This document shows positions 29,822-42,220 of a DNA stretch of 64,000 nucleotides, piece by piece; the first letter of the stretch is position 1; each line of letters starts with the position of its first letter. Source of the stretch: Latrodectus hesperus. Lineage: Eukaryota > Arthropoda > Arachnida > Araneae > Theridiidae. The DNA lies in contig CM075851.1 in the NCBI GenBank assembly GCA_037975125.1, forward strand, positions 79,895,479 to 79,959,478, written 5' to 3'. The notes beneath the pieces are model-generated. The model saw only the letters and a program-made list of their open reading frames with translations. It made no database searches and was not told the origin of the DNA. A program made the position numbers and the translations under genes.

Positions 29822-32379
29822 TTGTCATTTGACATTGATAGATTTAACTATTATTCTATTAAATTAAGCCGTTAAATTATTTAGAAATAAAAATAATCAT
29901 AGGTTGTAATTTTTTCGTTAATTGATACAATTAACTCTTCTTAGAATGTTTACGTAATTTTTTCGCAAGTCATTTAAAGTAATTTTGTGCAATTATGTAA
30001 TAATTTTTTCTAGATTTGAAATGATTACAATCACCTTGCATTTATTCCTTGCAATTAATATAGCTTAATCGCCAATATTAGTTTAAGTCATAATTAATAT
30101 TATTCTAATTCTCAAATTAATATAATTTTATTTTTTACATGTTAAGGAAATAAATTCAGGAAAAATGAATAAAAAATTAAGTACTATATTGTTTTTATAT
30201 TATTTTGGTCATCAGATGCTGCAGGATGGTCATCATGGTGCTTTATGCTCGAACATAATAGAACGGGCTTAAAGGCTATATACTATGTATGCAAAGAAGA
30301 GTGCTCACCCATTTTGTTGTAAGAATTGTTTAATTGTTTTAACTCTAATTATATATTTCTTAACAGATCATATCTGATATCTTCTCACAACTAATGAAAA
30401 TTCAAGAATGTTATCATTCTTTTTATCCCCATTCTTTGTTCATGAATGATCATTTTATTTGTAAACATTCTACCCGCACATTTCAAATCATGTAAAATAG
30501 AACTTATTGGTTTTCTTATTGGTATCGATCATTGCAGAGAGAGAGAGAGAGAGAACTTTAAAAAATATAGTTACAAACAGACAGTGCTATTCTAGACAGT
30601 GAACATTCAAAATCTTTTACGTCACTCAAAATTTGTTAAAATGGCACTGAAAGTATGAATTGTTTAAAGATTATTTAAATAGTTTATATAAATGTATATA
30701 TACATAAGTAAGAATTTTTAATGAAGCTGAATTCATAGTAAACATTATTTGCCTTTTTAGATATTTTCGAATAAAAGATTATAATACTTATTCTTTAATG
30801 ATTTATTTTTATTTTTATCTTAATCGTTTTTCGTGTGATTTTTAGGCTTTGCAATAGTACAACAAGAGAGTGTAGGTTTGTGGTCTCAACAGAATTCTTA
30901 TTAAGAATAACAGTGTGAATGAAAACAATAAACAAATCTCTATTCATTATAAGCTAGTTTAATTTGTAAGATTATATTTTGCGTTTTTACAATAGTATAC
31001 AAGTTCTTTTAATTTATTAATATTTGGCAGGTGGCAACAAGAAAGGTTTAATCTCTGTTATGAAAGTGAATTTATTTAAAGAAAAATTTACATTAATTAA
31101 TTCGAATTCAGTTATATGGAGTGATTTATTTATTTTCTTAAAATATACATCTTCATTCTTATTTATGAGGGAACAGGAAATAATACTTATTCGTATGTTA
31201 AACAGGAAAATTTAAGCATTTCCTGTTTAATTTGTAATAAGACACAGGAAAAATTATGCTTAGTTTACAAAAGAAAAAACAATAAAAAATTGTTTGTTAA
31301 ATTAGATTTCTTCAAGTATTCCAAAATGTTGTAAAGTTTCAGAGAGTAATCGATTGCGATTTTCATATTGTAAAATAAAATACCATTACTCGAATTCACG
31401 TTTATTTATCGATCATTGCTATAATTTACTTTAAACTAGTTGGGGAAATTTTCAAGCTACATTCTCAGATCTCTATATTATTTTCATGACTACATAATCA
31501 TGGTTTATTAAAAACTAACAAATTGAGTACTGTGCAGAGTCTTAGAATATTACTCCAATAGTAATATTATTAGATATTGTATCACACACACACACATTTA
31601 CATTGTTTTTAATTCAATCAATGTTAAAAATATTAGCTTATACTTTTACCATCAGATCAGAATTCGAGCATGCTGGTCACTGAATATTTAACACTACAAT
31701 TTTAAGCTTAGAAGTTCGAAGATTGAAATATGCCTAGAGCGTAACATTTTATAGTGTCCAAAATCCACTTTAAATAATCGATTCTTGTTGAATCAATTCG
31801 GGTATATTAAACGTGACCAAGTTATCAACAAACAATATCAAATTATGTGCATTTGTTACAAGTCATTCAAAGATACTTAGATTATTTGTGGCTCATTGAA
31901 ATATTTATTTATTTATTTTGGTTCCTCATAAAGTAAACATATTACCTAGAAATCCAAATTTCATAATCATAAAACCCTCACAAATCACACCAAGAAGAGT
32001 TACTTGATATACAATGGAGGCATTAGTAATTGTTTTCTCTAAACAAATTCTTATTTGGAGGATTGTTTACTCATTGAATTTTCGAAAAGTTGATTCACTC
32101 TTAGTGAACAATTTTTGCACACGAGAAGAAAAACTAAATTAAAATATGTTCTATTTTCCCTATTATAAAAGCTAAATCAAAAATACAGTGTATCCTTATT
32201 ACGTTACCAGCGCAAGGCTATTTCTTTAAAATTCCTTACCACACGATACTGAATTCATAAAATATCAGGTTTGTGTAACGAAAGTTTTCTACCAAAGGTT
32301 CATAATAAAGTTAGAAAAATCCACAGAGCAATACCTTTAGTGTAGTTAGTAATCACCACCCAAATCTATGATTTTCTGT
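29822..32379. other. AT-rich intergenic sequence
   Basis: Holds a (GA)n run at 30536-30555, a short (AC)n at 31585-31596 and, around 31660-31860, a very degenerate stretch resembling the 41932 SINE family (GTCCAAAATCCACTTTAAA). No gene. Confidence 0.45.
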
Positions 32380-33250
32380 TAATGTTTTGGTAGTTTTTCA
32401 AAGCCTTTGGCACAAAAACTTAATGGCCACGAATTCAAAAACAGATCAACCTCATTGCACATGTCGAATATAGTACCAGCAACGTGTGGTCATTGTAGAT
32501 ATGAAAAAGGTGAAAATCAAAAAGAGCGATGTCAGAACTATAGGGTGGATGGGACAAAAATCCTTATTCGAATCGTACAGAGTTCAGCCGGTGAATACAG
32601 GCACATGTGCATTCACAAACTGGATTCTATACGACTGGATTACTTTGATACATTATCTTAATTATCTTGATGGAATAGTACGTTCTTGGGTTGGAACTCA
32701 ATTCGATGTTCAGATTTGATAGCAGCTTCAACACTGATTAACAAATCATTGTGCACCTAACTGTCTATGATTTAATCTTTTTCCAGATACTCTTCGAGCC
32801 TTGGCAATCCCTCCAGATCTTTCTGGTCCAGCATGAGCTTTTTGTTAGTCAAATTGCGCTTTGCGAAGCTACCGACGGCTTCATCGGATGCAAACCAATC
32901 CCTTTTTCACCTTAAGTTTTTGAAGTAAATCTACATGTGATGATTTGGTCCCGAATTTTGTCCTCACGTTCATCTTCGAGTAGATTAGTGCTTACCAGAA
33001 TAAGTCTGTCCCTATTTCCTTGAGTCAACTCATGCGGCTTCCTATTGAACTAATACGTCACATTTATGCGAGCAGCACGGCTATAGGCATAATACTTATG
33101 TCTAACTTTTTAAAGAGCTCTCAAGTAGTTGAATATTGATTTTCTTCCTCAAGTTCTCGCAAGCACAGCCTCAATATCAGTATACTGGTCAGAGAACTTT
33201 ATTTCTTGAATATCAGTCTTTGTTTTAGAACTTTCAGTGCCAAAACTTCA
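32380..33250 (-). pseudogene. Mariner transposase remnant, minus
   Basis: Minus-strand pieces in mariner order. KPHELTQGNRDRLI (about 33030) leads to DKIRDQIITC (about 32955), just before where the first catalytic Asp should be. Much further on is HPPYSSDIALFDFHLF (32500-32552), the conserved HPPYSPDLAPSDYHLF block with its Asp retained. Numerous stops and frameshifts. The plus-strand frames at 32407-32719 are shadows. Confidence 0.75.
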
Positions 33251-34974
33251 CAGTATCATATGGTACAACAACAGTACCTAAATCTGCATACATTATTTGG
33301 TAACATTATGCAGCTGTCTTTTGCAACAGAACTGGAAGAAAATGGTGATTCTAATCTGATAGCATGATAAATACATTTTAGGCTTGATGATGACGATATA
33401 TTTTTTGTGATGATAAAGTTTTTGATGTGGGATTTGTATTTCACAAAGTGTATTAAATCAAGTTTCCTCTCAAATACCAAAAATCGTCAGAAAAATATAA
33501 AAGGACTAGACAGCGTAAACTGTTTGGGCAGATAATATTTGTGGAGAAGGAAAATTTTCGTATCTGATAAATTTCCTATTTCTATTATCCTTTTAGAAAA
33601 TTGTAAATGGGTCAAAAGGAAAAATTACATTATTACTTAATTTTTCCTGATTGTAATTGCTCAATTTTTGTTACCTGTACTCAACCACATTAGTTGCTGT
33701 GCAACTGATTAGTTTCGAAATTTTGTTTCATATACATTAATTTTGACTACTTTTTTCCTCCCATATATTGTGTAATAACGAGGTTCATTTTTCTGAAATT
33801 TAAACTACTAAAATAATTAACATTCACTTACTTTATTTAGAATTTAAGAATCACTTTTGACGATATTTAAATTATAAAAAAAAACTAATGAATTTTCTCA
33901 ATACTAAATGGTTAATATTATTACAATTTAAGAATCAAGAAATTAATTCTCCAAATAAATTAATTATAGATATATCAAGAATTTTTAGAAGCAACTAATA
34001 TTCATAAATATATCTAGTATTTCATACCAAATATATCAAGAATTGTGTATAGTATAAATTACTAGATAACGACAAATTTGCTTAGCAGATTCATCTAATC
34101 TAATATTAAAAATATGCATCATTAACCAGTTAAATATTGATTTTGTTTTTCTATATCAGCGGTATCAATATTTTCCATATGCCAAGATTATTACAGATTC
34201 CTTATTTTGATTGAGATAAACATGATTATTTTGTAACATTAATTATTCTTGATACTAATTCATAGTTATGGTTGCTTTCAAATTATGTTAGGTATTTTAA
34301 ACAGAAGCTGTGCAAAAAATTATATTCTATAATAAATATTTTCAGACGGTATCTGCAATCTTATGCAAATAAATGTCCCTTAGTATATTTTCTTAATTAA
34401 AAAATACATACATACAAAATAAAAACTACTTATATTTTATGAGTATTGTGCTGCAATTTCATGAAAATAAATGCATTCTAATTTACGTTCTTAATAAAAA
34501 AAATCCTTTTGCTTGTAAAATACTTTTTATTAATGCTTTCAGAAAAAAGTGAGAGGGTGAAGTAAATGAAAACCTGAAGTAATTATGGTGGTTTGTCAAA
34601 CATATCCAAACTTTTAATTACAAAGAAAGGCGTAAAAAGTAATTAAGAGTGTGTGGTTACTCGTTAATAAACATCTTTTAATGTTTGCTTCTGGAAAATT
34701 TCATTATTTTACCAGAATAGCTAACCATTCTTTAAATTTCAGCAAATGTAGACTTATTTATCATGACTTACTGCAACTTTCGAAAACTCACGAGATCATC
34801 TCTTCCAATAACTCTGGCAGAAGCTTACAGTACACAAACTTCATAATTATTTAGCTCAGAAGAGAGAGTGTACTAAATATTTTTAGTGGAACATTTTAAT
34901 AGATTTAAATAGTAAATTTAGATTTTTAAAAAATTTAACTTTACAAAAATGTTATGACTTTTGCCAGTATTCCT
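33251..34974. other. AT-rich intergenic sequence
   Basis: No supported feature. Confidence 0.5.
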
Positions 34975-34977
34975 GTC

Positions 34978-35170
34978 TCCGACCTGGTAGCTGAATGCCC
35001 TTGCCTTTGGTTCAACACTTCGAGAGTTCGACTCGCATCTTGGGCATGAATGTTTTTAGTGGTCCAAAATCCATTTTTAACCCTTAAATTTAGGTAAAAT
35101 TAACCCTCGTGTGCACAAAATTTACCGTTGACGACAAATCAAGCCACATTTCCGTCGTTGTTTTTTGCCT
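34978..35170 (+). repeat. tRNA-derived SINE, same family as 41932
   Basis: A diverged plus-strand copy: GCCCTTGCCTTTGGTTCAAC, then B box GAGTTCGACTCG, CTTGGGCATG, TAGTGGTCCAAAATCC and CCTCGTGTG follow the order of the intact copy at 41932-42093. Confidence 0.7.
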
Positions 35171-36029
35171 GGTGAAGTACATTTCTCATTGCACTTTTCG
35201 TAATTAAATTTCAATACTATTTGGGACGCATAAAAAACTTTCAAAAACGAATATTATATATACTTTTAGATATAGAGAAACAAAAAAAGCAAATTCAGAC
35301 TTACACCATTACATTTTTTTTTTGTTGCGCGAGGGTATTTAAGTGAATTCGGTTATAAAAAAAAAGCTCATACAACAATTTTCAGAAGTCAGGTTATCTA
35401 CTACGATATGTAGGCATCATGATTGGCGAAAATTGTCAATATTATCTGTGCAAGTGATATTTGATCCTGAAAATTTTAAAGAATTAATTTTGAAGCATAT
35501 GTATAGATGTTATGTTTTTTCAATTGAAATCAAATAATATAAGAAAACAGTTTAACTCCATTTACTTCATCATTTTATGAATGTTTTATCTAAGATTTCA
35601 AATTTTATTTACGCTGTTATGAAACACACACTATGTAATTAAAATTGATAAATATTTTTTTAGTATTTTGTATAAAAATATTAGAATAATCTATATGAAA
35701 TCAAGAAATTTACTGGTCGAATTAATAGTTTTTCCTTAATAAACAATGCGATAAATTTTTACATTTAAATTTCAATTAAATATTAAAATTTTCTATTCAA
35801 AAAATATTTATTGAATTTATTTTAAATCCGATGACAAAAATTTGTGTAGTAGTTATAATAACAATGAATTAAGCTTACAATAGAATTTAGCTTTAAAAAT
35901 TTTAATTTCTCAAAAGTATAAAAAAAAGATCTTTTTATATATAGCTTGATCCACAGAACCTCATATAGAATAATATTAATATATATCGCTTAATATATAA
36001 TATTACTTTAATATATCAATATATATATA
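35171..36029. other. AT-rich intergenic sequence
   Basis: Nothing recognisable. Confidence 0.5.

Positions 36030-36093
<64 letters not shown>
36030..36093. repeat. (AT)n microsatellite
   Basis: Pure AT tract of ~60 bp preceded by degenerate TATATAATATA sequence. Confidence 0.9.
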
Positions 36094-36097
<4 letters not shown>

Positions 36098-38937
36098 CAT
36101 TTTTTAAATTAAACCTTACTGTTTAATGAATTCAAACCACATTTTTATTACCAAACAGATTTTATTAAGAAAAATAATAACACCAAAAAATATTGGTAAG
36201 CAAATTTTAAGTTATGCATATCGTCTAAAAATTACACAAAGATAGTTAATCAAGCAAGGTGAAATTTGTAAAACAATAATAAACTATTCCTCAGCATATA
36301 TAGAATAAATGGTAATCAGATTTTGACTTATTAAAGTGATAAGAGCGAATAAGTAGATTTATCAAATAAATTATACAAACTCATTTTTACTTGCATTCTC
36401 GATTTAATTTTAACGCTATTCTATTCCAATCCATAAATGGGAAAAAATATTTTTATCATTTGGCAACGAAATCTACTTGATATAAAAATCTGTATAAAAA
36501 CTATATTTTAAATTCTTGTTATAATCCCCTCTCCTCAAGATATTAATCCAAGACTGAGACTAATAAATTCCATATAAATAGTAGCTCGAAAGAATGTTAT
36601 AATTGATCGGAAACATTTAATTTGATACTTCCTTAATATAATCCTTTCTATAGTCGATATTTTACCAAGACTGTGAAATGTAAGTCTACTTTCGGAATCA
36701 AAATATTTAGTGAAATTCTGCAACTAGCATTGACTGTAATAAATTACGTTATCCAAATTTTAAAAAAACCATGGATGCACACAAACTAATCACTGTTGGA
36801 AATTGAGAGAACAATATACCACTTTTCTACTTCTTGCAAATCTATCTATTCAAGTGGAAACTTTGGAGGTTTTTAGGTTTTCTCTTTTGCAAGATAGGAA
36901 TAATCTCCTTCTTAGCTATCTAATAAAGGTCTCAAAAATGATATTCCGGAGTTACATAAAATCATATGTATAATTCTTATTCTCTTCACTACGATATATC
37001 AAAGGTAATCTTAAGAGTAATGTATTATCGGTTATATGATGGTTAAGTTTATGATTTAACGAGGAAGTACCTTCCACATTTTCTGTCAATACATTGCGCA
37101 TAATTTTACTGATAAAATAACATATGAATGAATAAGTACTATATTAATAGACACTGTATTTAAAAAATAAAAATCATTTTCTTTAACAAATGCAATTTCT
37201 TATAACAAAATCATTGATTTTGTTATAAGAAATTGCAAGAACAGTATAAATGAGAGACTTACAAATAAATCTGAACTAACAAATAATAATTTAAGAAAAC
37301 TACTTTTAATATTTTTCTCAACTGATTTTCATGTAACATCGTAAAATTTTAAAAGTATTTACATTTGTACCGAGACATTTCAGAAACTTTTAATAATACC
37401 ATTTATAATTCTTTTATTCATACGAAACTTTAATATTTTGGTATTTTAACCCACACACACAATGGGGGTATATTCTTAGACTATCTTCTAATTATTTTTA
37501 GAGGCTATAATGAATTCAAATTCTGAAAAAATAAATGACTTTTAAAAATTCTAATATTTAGGAGTTTTTATTTTTATGAATCGTAGATCAAAGTTTTACC
37601 ATTAAAATTTCCAATACCAATATATTAAAGCAAAACCATCCGTTGTATTACTATCACACTTAGAAAAAAGTTTGGTAAGTGTTGTTCTCATGAAAAATTT
37701 ATTTGTGTAATAGCTTTTCAAAATATCAAAGAAATCATTAATTATAGTTTCGTAATAAACTGTATGCAATTTATTAAAAAATATCTAAAATACTTATATA
37801 AACATATAATTACTTTTGATAAAATCCTAGAAGAAGGTTTGGCTCATTTTCGATTTTTGCTATGCAAGTTTTTCACACAAGTTATTCGCAAGCGCTGCAT
37901 AGTTATTTCGCCAACCTAAATTACGTCATTTCGCGCGCACACACACACACAATATCCAGTTTTTCAAAATCACAATTGCACTCAATCTCGAACTTAGAAT
38001 ATCATAGTCTCTTTCTACTTTCGATTTCAAATATCGAAGTTTTGAATATTTCATTTTAATTTACTTTTAGTATAGAAATATCACGAAACTGAAGACTAGA
38101 AACTTAATTACACATATTTTACGAATATTACATATATATCAAAACAAATACTAAATAACTCTAAAAATCAGTGCTTCCATTTGTACTCGATCAATAAAAT
38201 ATTCATGATCAATATTTTTTTAATTATTTTCTTAATAATTAAAAAAGTAAAGGAGTAAAGAATAAAACATTTTATTCTTTATTCTAAAGTAAGTTTTATT
38301 TTTTATCCTTCACTCCAAAGTAACTTAAATGAAAAACAATTGGGATGAAAAATTGTTAACTTAATTTATATAATAACTGTCTTCCTGTGTTCTGAAACAT
38401 CTACTTAGTCATCTGTTAATAAACTTAAGATGAAATAATTATGAAATTAGATGTGATCTTTTGAGAAAAAGTTAAGTGAAAACTTTGAAATTTAATATGT
38501 CAAAAGTGAAGAATACCGCTATAGATCGGACTTGGGATTCTTTTAATATATACCAACCATTTAAATATAAATGAAATTTCCACCATAAAATTTGGATGCT
38601 TTTTTAAAAAAAAAAATGTGTATTAATTTAAAGGATATGAGGTGCCAAAATGTCTAACTTGATTTTTCATGAATATTCCGGTTACACATATAATGAAGTT
38701 TATTATTAAAAAATGCAACAAAAATTTATTTATTAATATGAAACTAATTAAAGCAATAATTAGGTACATCAAGTATTCTTCCGAGTATGCAAAAGTTGTT
38801 TGCAGTGTTATTGTAGTTTTCAGTATCGAAATTAAAATTTTATTAACTTTCGGATATTAAATTTATAAAAGAAAATTGCTGATCTCAAAGTGCTTTTTGT
38901 TACAGAAATACATATTTTTAAATATATAATTAACTTT
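36094..38937. other. AT-rich intergenic sequence with a palindrome
   Basis: Unique AT-rich sequence apart from the palindrome at 37191-37237 and a short (AC)n at 37938-37950. Confidence 0.5.
37191..37237. repeat. Near-perfect 47-bp palindrome (23-bp arms, 1-nt centre)
   Basis: The arms 37191-37213 and 37215-37237 are exact reverse complements around a single T. Such tight palindromes are unstable and usually recent. Confidence 0.92.
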
Positions 38938-39591
38938 ATTGCAAGGTTTTTAATGTATAACAGCTCAAAAAATCACAATAAAAATAACAGCCTTAAGCGA
39001 GAAATACGTATCTTGTATGGCTTCTCTAAAATTTTGTCCACAGAGCCTAATTTATACTACCAACCCTATTGAGGGACTGCATAGACAGATTAGAAAATTC
39101 ACTAAAACTAAGGGCTCATTTACCAGCAATATGTTAAAACATAACTTAATAACTCAGATGATTCTGTTATAAATATTTAGATAAGTATTGAAACATTAGT
39201 CCATTAAAATATCTAATAAACAATTTATATTTGTGGCAACGATAAAAAATTTAACAATTTGTTATATATCAACTAAAAATATAATTGTTATTTGAAATAT
39301 TTGCTTAAATTTAATCATTTTTGTAATCAAACTTTCAAGCAAATATTTCAAATAACAATTGTATTTTTAGTTGATATATAACAAATTGTTAAATTTTTTA
39401 TCGATGCCACAAATATAAATTGTTTATTAGATATTTTAATGGACTAATGTTTCAATACTTATCTAATTATTTATAACAGAATCATCTGAGTTATTAAGTT
39501 ATGTTTTAATATATCGATACGTATTTCTCGTTTAAGGCTGTTATTTTTATTATGATTTTTTGAGCTGTTATACATAAAAATTGCAAAATAT
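38938..39591. repeat. Long inverted repeat (fold-back), arms ~250 bp
   Basis: Left arm pieces 38938-39012 and 39131-39308 pair with right arm pieces 39517-39591 and 39341-39516. The spacer is about 30 bp. Sequence identity is high over the whole length, with a few substitutions. About 120 bp (39013-39130) is present only in the left arm, or was lost from the right, and carries the transposase fragment listed next. Confidence 0.85.
39020..39162 (+). pseudogene. IS256-family (bacterial-type) transposase C-terminal fragment
   Basis: One frame reads IYTTNPIEGLHRQIRK followed by FTKTKGSFTSNMLK. This corresponds to the conserved C-terminal signature of bacterial IS256 transposases (YTTNAIE..NRQIRKVTKTKG.F...). 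The catalytic residues further upstream are not present and the surrounding frame is closed, so this is a relic. In an arthropod genome the likeliest source is a bacterial endosymbiont, or a eukaryotic relative of the family. Confidence 0.7.
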
Positions 39592-39959
39592 ATAACTAGG
39601 TTTTAAAATATGTTTTTTCATTTTTATTCAGTTAAAATAACCGTTGAATCGATCGTGAGTGAAGTATAATTTCCTTTATTGTCTTGACTTAAACAAAATT
39701 GAGTTTAAGACAACAAATATTGCATTTGTGGATGTCAACATAGAATACAACATTTTTGACAAGTTATTACTCACAACCAATGTTTTTTCTATATAAATAA
39801 AAGTTCATTGGCAGCATTGAAATTTAAAGGTTATATAAAAATTTTCAAATTTCATTCTAAAAGAAATTAAGAAAGAAAAGAAAAAAGAAATTAATATTGC
39901 GCTGTAAAAGTAAATTATTTACTAATGTATGAAAAAAATTGTCTAGCTTGTAGTTTTTG

Positions 39960-40175
39960 AAGCGATCAACAGTTAAATGGCTAGCTAGCGTCCTTAACTT
40001 CGTAGTAATAATCCCCAAGATCGATTCCTGGTTCGGGTATGGATGTTCTTTTATGTGTGTGTTATCCCTTTACTTTCGGTGCGAAAATGGCACACCCACT
40101 ATGTACTGCACAGCATAAGATGCAGTCACCTATAGGTATATCCTAAGGACACTTAGGCATTAAGAAAAAAAAAAT
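39960..40175 (+). repeat. tRNA-derived SINE with A-rich tail
   Basis: A-box-like TGGCTAGCTAGCG, B-box-like GATCGATTCCTGGTTCG, a ~120-bp body and a terminal A9 run. Different in body from the 41932 family. Confidence 0.55.
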
Positions 40176-41058
40176 TACCTGAAATTTGTAACATTCTGTT
40201 CACTGAAAAATAATAAATAGTATGAATATTTATTTAAAAAATGAGAAAAAATAATCTAATGCATTCTTCTAATTTCTGTTCAAATTTCTAAAATCATATT
40301 ATGAACAATTATTAATAACATCACACAAAGAAAATATTTGACACAAGTACATCAATGCGTAAAACAGCATGGTCATAAGATAAACCCAACAGAGTTTGAA
40401 TAGTCTCGCTTTTACACGTTTTTTTTTCTTTACCTAATTTTATAAGAATTTTTAAGAATTAATAATAAAAGTGATTTGTTAAAATAATACAAACTCAAAA
40501 ACTGTGTTAATTAAGTACCGATTATTTGGTATTATTTATAAGGAAATATTTAAATTCTTATATTATTTATGTCCCAACTAATATAAGGGGTCTTAAAACT
40601 AAACCCTCTTTAAATATACATTCAATTCATAATATTACTTTTGAAATCGCTGCTAATTAGACTTAAATTGGAAAATGCAAATATTATTATTACTTATGTA
40701 ACATCTCATTATCAAGATTATAAATAAAATATTTTTCATTTTTATATTTTTTGATACATTGAAATAAAAGTTGTGAATTTTTGGATTTCCAAATATTAGA
40801 GGATGCGTTTTCACCTTCATAATTAAAGGGACAGTAGAAAGTAGTAAATAAAAGAAAAATGTAGAAAATTAAAGCAAGATAATCATTTGCCGAGGTTAAA
40901 TTTACAAAGTCAAAAATGATAAAAAAAAATGTCAATGTACATAAGCAATTTTATTAGTAGCCAAAAAATTTGTTTCTTTACTACTGAGCTATGAGCACTA
41001 AATTTTTAGAAAAGAATTTTGAAAAATACATTTAGCATTTATCGCGGCTTATGATTTA
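40176..41058. other. AT-rich flank of the large-TIR element
   Basis: No gene; ends with the TA target dinucleotide at 41057-41058. Confidence 0.55.
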
Positions 41059-41076
41059 CAGTCGGTCGAAAAAATG

Positions 41077-41164
41077 TGTGGGCACCGGTACCCTTTCGAA
41101 TTTTGCCCACATCGGAAATTTTTTGAAATGAAATAAATTTATTTCATTTAAATGTTTTAAAACA
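41077..41164. promoter_or_regulatory. Nested terminal palindromes, left
   Basis: In succession: TGTGGGCA...TGCCCACA (41077-41084 with 41104-41111), a perfect 24-bp AT-rich palindrome at 41126-41149 (AAATGAAATAAA and its complement), and TGTTTTAAAACA at 41153-41164. The same set is at 59850-59940 on the right. They could be binding sites for a terminus-recognising or replication-initiating protein. Confidence 0.55.
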
Positions 41165-41281
41165 CATTTCAAATCTTAGCAAATCAATTGTAAGCGTAAT
41201 GATAAAAAAAAAGTTCTTTGGATAAAACGTGAGCATGTCAATGTTGTTTCGAAAAAGAACGTAATATTCAATTTATCCGCA

Positions 41282-41815
41282 GTTCAATGCGGAATCTGAA
41301 TTTAATGAATTTGAAAAAAAAAATGTCCTACAAAAGCAGTCAAAAGGAATTATTGTCAACGCGGAATCTAAATTTAATGAATTTGAAGAATATTTTAGAA
41401 AAACAATTGTCATTCTCACAAGCACGGCACAGTTACAAAAGCGTTCGATATTGTCCGCAATTCAACGCGTTGAATCTGAATTTAATGAATTTCCAAATTT
41501 GTGCGGAGCCAATTGTCGGTCGCACAAGCACCTAATTATATGTAATTCAAATTGTCCGCAATTCAATGCGTTGAATCTGAATTTGAAGAACATTCTAGAA
41601 AAACAATTGTCACAAGCACCTACAAAAGCGTTCGATATTGTCTGCAATTCAACGCGTTGATTCATGAATTTAATGAATTTGTGAAGAATATTCTAGAAAA
41701 AAAGCAACTGTCATTCTCGCAAGCATTCACAGTGTGACCTACAAAAGCGTTCGATATTGTCCTAAATTCAACGCGTTGAATCTGAACTTAATGAATTTGT
41801 GAAGAACATTTAAAA
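41282..41815. repeat. Tandem array with 16-bp palindromes and HSE trimers, left
   Basis: Units of ~90-120 bp, each with ATTCAACGCGTTGAAT or a one-base variant (about 41460, 41561, 41648, 41768; partial units at 41282 and 41356). Next comes CTGAATTTAATGAATTTG, a GAAnnTTCnnGAA element (perfect at 41588-41600 and 41686-41698, degenerate near 41387), then ACAATTGTC and AAAGCGTTCGATATTGTC. The reading frames here repeat the array and are not genes. The layout resembles arthropod-virus homologous regions, which act as enhancers or origins. Confidence 0.85.
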
Positions 41816-41931
41816 AAAAGCAATTCTCCTACAAATTCAATTTAGAAATTTATTTCTTGTTTTTTTACCCTCTGTTTATTTTTTTTACATGTAATAATTT
41901 TCGCAACAAAACTTTTTCCTAATGTTGAGAC

Positions 41932-42093
41932 GCCGAGCCGAATGGTTAGAGCTCTTGCCTTCGGTTCAACAGTTCGTGGGTTCGAATCCCACCTTGGGCA
42001 TGGGTGTTTGTAGTGGTTCCACTTTAAACCGTAGGTCCCGGTCCTCGTGTGTAAAAAAATGACCGTTGAGCGACAAACAAACCAAACCAAATT
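41932..42093 (+). repeat. tRNA-derived SINE, 162 bp, 12-bp target duplication
   Basis: Flanked by TAATGTTGAGAC at 41920-41931 and 42094-42105. The tRNA-like head has an ideal B box (GGGTTCGAATCCC). The same SINE with the same duplication sits at 59027-59188 in the other arm. The minus frame giving PRWDSNPRT is a known type of SINE artefact, not a protein. Confidence 0.9.
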
Positions 42094-42147
42094 TAATGTT
42101 GAGACAAGAATCAAAGATTATTTTTATTTTTAATTTATGATAAGGAC

Positions 42148-42198
42148 TTCCTGCTTGTCCAGTATAAAAGGAATAGCTGAAACGGACGCATTTCATAT
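42148..42198 (+). promoter_or_regulatory. Gene A promoter: TTCCTG, TATAAAAG, TCAT initiator
   Basis: TTCCTG at 42148-42153, TATAAAAG at 42163-42170 (9 nt between), and TCATAT at 42193-42198, 30 bp from the TATA start. This predicts a ~28-nt leader to the ATG at 42221. Confidence 0.7.
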
Positions 42199-42220
42199 TT
42201 TCTCGAGCAGATTCTCGAAA

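Noticed and set aside
32407..32719. Plus-strand 77- and 84-codon frames
   Set aside because: Antisense shadows of the minus-strand mariner remnant.
41287..41737. Overlapping frames with repeated NLNLMN / VRYCPQFNAL blocks
   Set aside because: They translate the tandem array and shift frame between units; the repeats are DNA-level.
41282..41815. CRISPR-like array
   Set aside because: Whole units are repeated, with no unique spacers of constant length, in a eukaryotic context.
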